A stretch of 25,019 nucleotides of DNA from a virus: positions 1-25,019 of IMG/VR virus record IMGVR_UViG_3300033551_000040; one strand, 5' to 3'. This document shows, in pieces, positions 1 through 4,840 of the stretch. Positions within the stretch are counted from its first letter, which is position 1, and every line of letters starts with the position of its first letter. The notes under the pieces are model-generated. The model did not search any database. It worked only from the letters and a program-made list of their open reading frames with translations, and was not told where the DNA came from. A program made the translations under genes and the position numbers.

Positions 1-255
1 TCGTCGCAGTTCAGCGCCGACAACCTCTGGGGCGTCCGCGTCGTGGTCACGTCGGCCATGAACGCGGGCTCGGCGGTGGTCGGGGCGTTCGGCCAGGGCG
101 GCGCCGTCATCCGGCGCTCGGGCGTCACGGTGGAGGCGACCAACAGCCACAGCACGTGGTTCGCGGACGACATCGTCGCCATCCGCGCCGAGGAGCGGCT
201 GGCCCTCGCGGTCTACCGCGAGTCGGCGTTCACCGTGGTCACCGGCCTGAGCTAG
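1..255 (+). CDS. Major capsid protein, C-terminal part (HK97 fold), 5'-truncated by window
   Basis: The reading frame is open from base 1 and stops at TAG 253-255. The true start lies upstream, and the in-frame GTG at 43 is internal. The 84 visible residues have the typical ending of actinophage HK97-type capsid subunits: an LWGVRVVV strand followed by a small-residue segment (MNAGSAVVGAF), an arm-like stretch with VTVEATNSH, and then FADDIVAIRAEERLALAVYR, which corresponds to the A-domain/P-loop end of the fold. The protein forms the icosahedral shell. No protease or scaffold is visible because the upstream part is missing. The assignment rests on this motif order and on the position just before head-region genes. 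The family-level call is strong, but nothing can be said about the N-terminus, the delta domain or crosslinking residues. Confidence 0.85.
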   Translation, partial: SSQFSADNLWGVRVVVTSAMNAGSAVVGAFGQGGAVIRRSGVTVEATNSHSTWFADDIVAIRAEERLALAVYRESAFTVVTGLS

Positions 256-273
256 GCCAGACCAACCGGGAGG

Positions 274-308
274 GGGCGGGGTCTACGCGCGTGGACTCCG
301 CCCCGCCC
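274..308 (+). promoter_or_regulatory. GC-rich hairpin in the capsid 3' gap
   Basis: GGGCGGGG at 274-281 is complementary to CCCCGCCC at 301-308. Between them, GTCTA (281-285) can pair with TGGAC (291-295, one G-T wobble) around a CGCG loop. There is no T-run after it, so it is not a canonical intrinsic terminator. It may attenuate transcription or protect the capsid mRNA 3' end. The rest of the gap (309-331) carries the GAGAGGAG ribosome site (317-324) of the next gene. Confidence 0.5.
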
Positions 309-331
309 ACACCACCGAGAGGAGCACCCGC

Positions 332-532
332 ATGGCGAAGTCCAAGACGTACACCTACCAGGGCGAGGTCCCGGGCAGCGTCGTGATCCCGGCCACCGGC
401 CGCATGGTCGAGCTGGAGCCCGGCGACACGGTCGAGGCCGAGACCGAGGCCGAGGAGGCCGCCTACGAGGCGAACCCCGACCTCGCGTCCGGCAGCAGGG
501 CGCGGTCGAGGGCCGACGGGGGGAAGAAGTAG
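332..532 (+). CDS. Small acidic head-region protein, unknown function
   Basis: This 66-residue protein starts at ATG 332 with a strong GAGAGGAG site 7 nt upstream. The first half is beta-type (TYTYQGEVPGSVVIPATGR, then MVELEPGDTVEAET), with a V-x-L-x-PGD-x-V pattern like the small barrel proteins often found next to capsid genes. The middle is Glu/Ala-rich and the last 13 residues are basic (RARSRADGGKK). No enzyme motif is present. Its place directly after the capsid gene and its good ribosome site suggest a virion or head-assembly accessory such as a decoration or completion protein, but that is positional inference only. It abuts the next gene as TAG-ATG. Confidence 0.75.
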   Translation: MAKSKTYTYQGEVPGSVVIPATGRMVELEPGDTVEAETEAEEAAYEANPDLASGSRARSRADGGKK

Positions 533-883
533 ATGGCGAGCTACCCGCCCGACCCGGGGGGCAACTTCGCGTCGGACGCCCACCGCCGAGTGATGGCGCA
601 CCTGCCCAACCCCGACGACGACCCGATCAGCGTCGAGGAGCTGATCACCGCGCGGATCAACGCCGACCCCCACGCGCTGGCCCACTTCTCCGACGCGGCC
701 GAGGTCGCGGACATCCTGGAGGAGCTGGAGGCCGACGGCCACGCCAAGCAGCTCAAGAGCGGGTGGAGGAACACGGCCGAGGGGTTCGCGCTCCTGACCG
801 GGCCGCCCGAGGAGACGGACGCCGCCACGGCCCCGGCCACGATGGGCCTGGACCCGGCGTCCCTGAACGGAGGCGAGTCATGA
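533..883 (+). CDS. Hypothetical head-region protein with a winged-helix-like core
   Basis: This 116-residue protein starts at ATG 533, directly after the previous stop, with a purine-rich GGGGGGAAG upstream. Residues about 20-85 read as helix-helix-helix-wing: an amphipathic segment (ISVEELITARIN), AAEVADILEELEADGHAKQL, then a W-x-N-T-x-x-G-x-x-L-L-T-G ending. This is the general look of a small winged helix domain. The ends are Pro/Asp-rich and probably disordered. I recognise no named family. Position between the capsid and the fibre cassette suggests a structural or assembly role, but a DNA-binding role cannot be excluded. The stop overlaps the next start (ATGA), so translation is likely coupled. 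Confidence 0.7.
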   Translation: MASYPPDPGGNFASDAHRRVMAHLPNPDDDPISVEELITARINADPHALAHFSDAAEVADILEELEADGHAKQLKSGWRNTAEGFALLTGPPEETDAATAPATMGLDPASLNGGES

Positions 884-1407
884 ACATCCACCTCGATAGG
901 GGACGGGTCACCGTCGCCGGGCTGTGGCTTGGCGTCGGTGAGGACCTCGCCGATCCCAAGGTCCGGGCGCTGATCGACGCGGGCGTCCCGCCGATGCTCG
1001 GCGCCGCCTCGCTGGGCAACGCGGTCGAGAACAAGATCCTCGACCACATCACCAACCAGGCCTCGTACACGATGCCGACCCCGTACCTGGCCCTGTGGAC
1101 CTCCACGGTCGACGACTCCTCGACCGCCGCGACCGCGGGCGAGCTCACGTACACCACCTACGCCCGCCAGGCGATCAGCACCACCAACATGTCCGTCGCC
1201 GCGTCGGGCTCGGTGACCAACGACGTCGCGATCACCTTCCCGACCGTCTCGTCCGGCGGCGGCACGGTGACGTTCTGGCAGCTGACCAGCTCGTCCTCCG
1301 GCGCGGGCGACACGATCGTCTGGGGGACCGCGACCTCGACCGTGATCTCGACCACCCAGACCCCGCCCACGGTGATCATCGGCGGGCTCGTGATCACGCT
1401 CGACTAG
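880..1407 (+). CDS. Phage tail fibre protein, Gp80-type
   Basis: This 175-residue protein starts at ATG 880, in an ATGA overlap with the preceding stop and with GGAGG nearby. From residue about 50 it follows the pattern of the phage Gp80-type tail fibre family: ENKILDHITNQASYTMP (small N-terminal helix), YLALWTST (first strand), a TYARQAIS stretch, and then alternating Ser/Thr/Val beta strands (VAITFPTVSSGGGTVTFWQL) closing with GGLVITLD. Family members are short, all-beta and lie in tail fibre or baseplate gene clusters. The N-terminal 45 residues are less typical and may be a particle-attachment segment. A start further upstream in the same frame (763) would overlap the preceding gene by 120 nt and was not chosen. 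Confidence 0.75.
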   Translation: MNIHLDRGRVTVAGLWLGVGEDLADPKVRALIDAGVPPMLGAASLGNAVENKILDHITNQASYTMPTPYLALWTSTVDDSSTAATAGELTYTTYARQAISTTNMSVAASGSVTNDVAITFPTVSSGGGTVTFWQLTSSSSGAGDTIVWGTATSTVISTTQTPPTVIIGGLVITLD

Positions 1408-1416
1408 CAGGCGGGC

Positions 1417-2160
1417 GTGCCCGACGTTCGCCGCTTCGACGGGGTCGACGACTTCATCCGCTGCACCGGAACGCTCGGGCAGTCGGCCAACGGGCCGTTC
1501 ACGATCGTCGCGCTTGTCCGGCTGACGACGCTACCCGGCGCTGACGAGCCGTTCTTCTCGATTGGTAACGGGACGACGGCGACCGCCGCGACGCTCTACA
1601 ACGACAGCGGCAACAGCGGCGCGAACCTCGCCTGGGGCAACTCCGCCTCGGACTCGATCGGCAACGCCGGTCTAGTCGCGTCTCAGTGGCGGTTTGTCGC
1701 CGGGTTCAAGGAGACGGGCGCCGATAGCTCCGTCGACCTCGGCAGCCGTCAGTTCGGCACCGGCTCATGGACCTGGACCACCGGCACCGGGACGATCAAC
1801 AACAACACGAACGTCTGCACCGACGCCTTTTTCGGCCGCTTCAACGACACGGCCACGTTCAGAGACTTCGACCTCGCCGTCTGCGCGATCTGGAACTCCG
1901 CGCTGACCAGGGCGACGATCGAGGGGTTGGAGGTCACGGCCACCACGGCGGGCCTCGCCGCCGCCAGTCCGATCGGCCTGTGGGACTTCAATCAGGCGTC
2001 GGTCGCCACCACGGTCCTCGACCTGGTCGGCAACACCCACGAGGTCTCGCGCACCGGGACGACGGTCGTCGCGGACGGGTCGCTCGCCTGGACCTTCGGG
2101 CTCACGTCCGCGCCGCAGCAGCTGACCCGGACCTTCGCCCCGATCCCCTTTATGAAGTGA
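1417..2160 (+). CDS. LamG / concanavalin A-like lectin domain protein
   Basis: This 247-residue protein is one laminin-G-like (concanavalin A-like) jelly roll. Supporting segments are VRRFDGVDDFIRC (opening strand, as in the FDGVDDYV type), NGPFTIVALVRL (second strand), SQWRFVAGFKE, FFGRFNDTATFRDFDLAVCAIWNSALT (the family's conserved hairpin) and GLWDFNQ. Such domains bind carbohydrate or protein ligands on cell surfaces. In a phage fibre cluster this points to receptor binding or a fibre head. The start is GTG 1417, 9 nt after the previous stop, with only a weak GGCGGG upstream, so translation probably depends on re-initiation. There is no signal peptide and no catalytic motif. The domain call is firm; ligand and virion location are inferred. 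Confidence 0.8.
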   Translation: MPDVRRFDGVDDFIRCTGTLGQSANGPFTIVALVRLTTLPGADEPFFSIGNGTTATAATLYNDSGNSGANLAWGNSASDSIGNAGLVASQWRFVAGFKETGADSSVDLGSRQFGTGSWTWTTGTGTINNNTNVCTDAFFGRFNDTATFRDFDLAVCAIWNSALTRATIEGLEVTATTAGLAAASPIGLWDFNQASVATTVLDLVGNTHEVSRTGTTVVADGSLAWTFGLTSAPQQLTRTFAPIPFMK

Positions 2161-2176
2161 TGAAAGGAACCCCTCC

Positions 2177-2725
2177 ATGGCGCGTCAGTACCTCCAGGAC
2201 GACGGCTTTCTAGAGCCCGCAATCTCCGACCCGCTCGCGGCGAACACCTCCACCTCCGCGGTCGGGATGTACAACTCGCTCCAGTACGCGCTGATCCCGG
2301 CCTACGACTGTCGGCCGGGGAAGGTCTACCAGATGGAGGCGGCGGGGATCATCACCTGCGCCGCGACTGGCGCGCTGACCATCAGCCCGACGATCTCCAC
2401 CACGAACGCCGCCGGCACCACGCTCGGCGCCTCGATCGCGCAGACGGTCCCGGCCTCCGCTCCCTCCCAGCCCTGGTTCCTGAAGATGAAGCTGGTCTGC
2501 ACGGCCACGGGCGCACCCGGTGGCAGCAACTCGACGATGAAGGCCTGGGGCTGGTTCATGGGCGGCGGCCTCGCCGGGACCGCGAGCACCGGCCTGCACC
2601 TGACCTTCGGCGGCACGGCGGCGGTGTTCGACCACTCGGTCAACCAGTCGATCTGGATCTCGAAGACGCTCTCGGTCGCCGGCTCCTGGACGACGCAGTA
2701 TGCCGACCTCAGCGCGATGAACTAG
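2177..2725 (+). CDS. Beta-rich putative minor structural protein
   Basis: This 182-residue protein starts at ATG 2177 with AAAGGA 7-8 nt upstream. It is soluble and consists of alternating polar/hydrophobic stretches rich in Thr, Ser, Ala and Gly, including YQMEAAGIITCAATGALTI, PTISTTNAAGTTLG, WFLKMKLVCTATG and STGLHLTFGGTAAV. This is typical of a jelly-roll or beta-sandwich phage surface protein. I do not recognise a named family. Two Cys lie in the central strands, with no metal or catalytic pattern. Its neighbours on both sides are fibre-type genes, so a virion-surface or fibre-tip role is likely but unproven. Confidence 0.7.
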   Translation: MARQYLQDDGFLEPAISDPLAANTSTSAVGMYNSLQYALIPAYDCRPGKVYQMEAAGIITCAATGALTISPTISTTNAAGTTLGASIAQTVPASAPSQPWFLKMKLVCTATGAPGGSNSTMKAWGWFMGGGLAGTASTGLHLTFGGTAAVFDHSVNQSIWISKTLSVAGSWTTQYADLSAMN

Positions 2726-2735
2726 GGGCGGGCCC

Positions 2736-4349
2736 GTGCCCGTGCCCGGCCCCTCGCTGAACCTTCCGGGTCCGGGACCGTACTTCGGGCGGATCTCCTC
2801 CGGGGCCGCCGGCGCCGTCGAGGCGCCCGTCCCGCTGCAGCAGGCGGACGCGATCTCGATCGCCACGCTTGCGCTCAGCGCCGAGACCCAGGTCCCGCTC
2901 GGCACGGCGGCGGCGCAGAGCAGCGCCACGCTGGCGCTGACCGCCCCCGCCAGGGTGACGCTGGAGACGGTGACGGCCCAGTCCAGCGCTACGCTCACCC
3001 TCTCCGCCCCGGCCAAGCCCCCGCTTGAGACGGCGGCGGCTCAGAGCTCAGCGACGCTGGCGCTCTCGGCGCCGACCAGGGTTACGCTCGGGACCTCGCC
3101 GGCTCAGTCTGCCGCGACGCTGGCGCTGTCCGCGCTCACGAGGGTGCCGCTGGACCCCGCCGCAGCGGTCTCCTCGGCGACCTGCTCGGTGACGATCCCG
3201 TCCACGGCGGTCGAGGTCCCGCTCTCCGCCGCCGCCTGCCAGAGCGCCGCGACGCTCGCGCTCTCCGCGCCGACCCAGGTGCCGCTGCAGACGAGCGGGG
3301 CCACGTCGAGCGCCACGCTGGCGCTGTCCGCGACCGCCAGGGTCACCCTGGGTGCCGCCGCCTGCCTCGCGACCCCGACCCTGGCGCTCTCGGCCCCGAC
3401 CCGGGTCACGCTCGGGACGGCCGCGGCGCTCGCCACGCCGACCCTGGCGCTCAGCGCCCCCACCCGGGTCGTTCTCGGCGTCTCCGCGGCCCAGAGCGCA
3501 GCCACGCTCTCCCTCACGGCCCCGACCCGGGTCACCCTTGGCGCCGCCGCGGCGCAGAGCGGCGCCACCCTGGCACTCAGCGCGACCACGCAGGTCGCGC
3601 TTGGAGCAAGCGCCGCGGTCTGCTCGGCCACCCTGGCGCTGACATCCGGCGGCCCGACGGTCCCGCTGGCCACCGCAGCGGCGCAGAGCGCGGCCACCCT
3701 GGCGCTCCGCGCCGCGACCCAGGTGGCGCTCCAGACCGGAGCGGCGGTCCTGTCGGCGACGCTGCTGGTCTCCCGCCCGCAGCGGATCGCGCTTGGCTCG
3801 GCGGCGGCGGTCTCGACCGCCTCGCTCAGCGTTGTCATCCTCGACCCGGTCCCCGAGACGCACCCGAACCTCGGTGGAGACGTAGACGAGGTCCGGACCG
3901 GAGGCGACATCATCACCCCCGACGCGATCCCGTCCGGGCTGTACCCGCCGACCTACCCCTCGAGTTCGACGTACCCGGCGGTCAGCACGCCGTTCGACGG
4001 CCTGCCGCTCGGCGGCGACTACGACGAGGTCCTGACTGGCGGGGCCCCGGTCGGCCACGTCACCTCGGGCACCTACGACCAGGTGATCACGGGAGGGATC
4101 GTGAACGAGGTCCGCACCGGCGGCGAGCCGCGGGACACGACCGGTGGGACGCCCGACGCGGTCCCGACCGGCGGCGACGTGAACACGGTGCTGACCGGGG
4201 GCGCCGTGAACGAGGTCCGCACCGGCGGCACCTTCGACGAGGTGCTGACGGGCGGCGACGTGCAAGAGGTCCCGACCGGAGACTCGCCCGACGAGTCCGA
4301 GCGGGGCGGAACCTATGACCTGGTGCTGACCGGAGGAGAGGTCCTGTAG
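2736..4349 (+). CDS. Two-part repeat protein: about sixteen 21-residue repeats plus nonapeptide repeats
   Basis: The gene encodes 537 residues from GTG 2736 (a second GTG at 2742 is possible; GGGGCGGG lies just upstream). After a Pro/Gly-rich leader (1-31), residues 32-371 are about sixteen copies of a 21-residue unit with consensus V-x-L-x-x-x-A-A-x-S-x-A-T-L-A-L-S-A-P-T-R. Copies 6 and 13 carry insertions of 3 and 1 residues. A Pro/Tyr/Ser linker follows, then a second repeat family near residues 382-534 of nine residues, x-(V/Y/F)-(D/N)-E-V-(L/R)-T-G-G. Charge is almost absent from the first array, while the second is acidic. The regular strand-like register suggests a beta-solenoid or fibrous shaft, and position suggests a tail fibre or appendage. 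I know no named family for it. Function, oligomeric state and virion location are inferred. Confidence 0.75.
   Translation: MPVPGPSLNLPGPGPYFGRISSGAAGAVEAPVPLQQADAISIATLALSAETQVPLGTAAAQSSATLALTAPARVTLETVTAQSSATLTLSAPAKPPLETAAAQSSATLALSAPTRVTLGTSPAQSAATLALSALTRVPLDPAAAVSSATCSVTIPSTAVEVPLSAAACQSAATLALSAPTQVPLQTSGATSSATLALSATARVTLGAAACLATPTLALSAPTRVTLGTAAALATPTLALSAPTRVVLGVSAAQSAATLSLTAPTRVTLGAAAAQSGATLALSATTQVALGASAAVCSATLALTSGGPTVPLATAAAQSAATLALRAATQVALQTGAAVLSATLLVSRPQRIALGSAAAVSTASLSVVILDPVPETHPNLGGDVDEVRTGGDIITPDAIPSGLYPPTYPSSSTYPAVSTPFDGLPLGGDYDEVLTGGAPVGHVTSGTYDQVITGGIVNEVRTGGEPRDTTGGTPDAVPTGGDVNTVLTGGAVNEVRTGGTFDEVLTGGDVQEVPTGDSPDESERGGTYDLVLTGGEVL
2829..3848 (+). repeat. Tandem array of about sixteen 63-bp coding repeats
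   Basis: The DNA repeats in step with the 21-residue protein unit. Recurrent blocks such as GCCACGCTGGCGCT and CAGAGC followed by GCCACGCT recur every 63 bp. One unit is 72 bp and one is 66 bp, and both keep the reading frame. Copies differ mainly at synonymous and Ala/Ser/Thr positions, so the array is old or under selection at protein level, but it should still be prone to slippage and copy-number change. Confidence 0.85.
3879..4337 (+). repeat. Degenerate 27-bp (nonapeptide) coding repeats
   Basis: The unit is x-(V/Y/F)-(D/N)-E-V-(L/R/P)-T-G-G. Clear copies include DVDEVRTGG, DYDEVLTGG, TYDQVITGG, IVNEVRTGG, DVNTVLTGG, AVNEVRTGG, TFDEVLTGG and TYDLVLTGG, with several decayed copies between them. 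The first clear copy is separated from the main run by a Pro/Tyr/Ser linker (residues about 392-425). The spacing is nine residues from about residue 427 to the C-terminus. Confidence 0.8.
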
Positions 4350-4691
4350 ATGGCGTTCACGATCAAGCAAGGCGATCGGCGACCCCTGTTCGTCGTCGTG
4401 CTCAAGGACAACATCGGTGAGGCCGGCGAGGCCGCTGTCAACCTGACCACCGCCACCAGCGCCTTCTTCAACATGCGGGCCGAGAACGCCGGGGCGATCA
4501 AGATCAACCGCGGCTCCGCGGCGATCACCAGCGCCGCCGCGGGCGAGGTCACCTACTCGTGGGGGACCGCCGACGTGAACACCGCCGGGAACTTCGAGGC
4601 GGAGATGGCGATCGTCTGGAACGACGGCAAGGAGGAGACCTTCCCCAACGACAGCTATTGGGAGGTCACGATCACGGACGACATCGCCTGA
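4350..4691 (+). CDS. BppU N-terminal-like baseplate/fibre adaptor domain protein
   Basis: This 113-residue protein starts at ATG 4350, directly after the repeat gene's TAG, with a strong GGAGGAGAGG just upstream. It is a single Ig-like domain matching the N-terminal domain of phage baseplate upper proteins. It opens with FTIKQGDRRPLFVVVLKDN, continues with NLTTATSAFFNMRAENAG and ITSAAAGEVTYSWGTADVNTAGNFEAEMAIVW, and closes with DGKEETFPNDSYWEVTI. In lactococcal phages such domains anchor receptor-binding proteins to the baseplate. In actinophages, stand-alone versions sit beside fibre genes. Its location between the repeat protein and the tailspike fits an adaptor that attaches fibres or spikes to the tail tip. 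The domain call is good; the partner is inferred. Confidence 0.75.
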   Translation: MAFTIKQGDRRPLFVVVLKDNIGEAGEAAVNLTTATSAFFNMRAENAGAIKINRGSAAITSAAAGEVTYSWGTADVNTAGNFEAEMAIVWNDGKEETFPNDSYWEVTITDDIA

Positions 4692-4840
4692 TGCGCCCCG
4701 GTCGGCTGCCCGAGAACCACCCTGAGGAGCAGCGGGCCCGCCAGCAGCTGCAGCGGGCCGAGCGCCCGATGACCACCGCCGACCTGCCGCAGGGGGTCCG
4801 CTACGTGGCGCCGAGCCGACCGCCACGGAGGAAGCGGTAG
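4691..4840 (+). CDS. 49-residue basic hypothetical protein
   Basis: A short frame runs from ATG 4691, overlapping the previous TGA by one base, to TAG 4838-4840, which abuts the spike's ATG. It encodes 49 residues rich in Arg, Pro and Gln (ending SRPPRRKR), with a helical QRARQQLQRAER stretch and no hydrophobic segment. The exact packing between two real genes and the open frame support a real gene, and GC-biased codon third positions continue through it. No family is recognised. It might be a small assembly factor or mainly a translational coupling element for the spike. Confidence 0.6.
   Translation: MRPGRLPENHPEEQRARQQLQRAERPMTTADLPQGVRYVAPSRPPRRKR

Noticed and set aside
763-879. Upstream extension of the Gp80-type fibre gene to a start at 763
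   Set aside because: It would overlap the previous gene by about 120 nt, its added residues are Arg/Gly/Asp shadow-like, and ATG 880 has the typical ATGA overlap.
2829-3848. Regularly spaced repeats that could suggest a CRISPR array
   Set aside because: The units are contiguous with no unique spacers, are 63 bp long and diverged, and keep an open reading frame throughout, so they are protein repeats.
3879-4337. Classical RTX calcium-binding repeats
   Set aside because: The nine-residue period and GG-D fit superficially, but the G at position 4 and D at position 6 of GGxGxDxUx are not kept; there is no secretion signal or protease/toxin domain.
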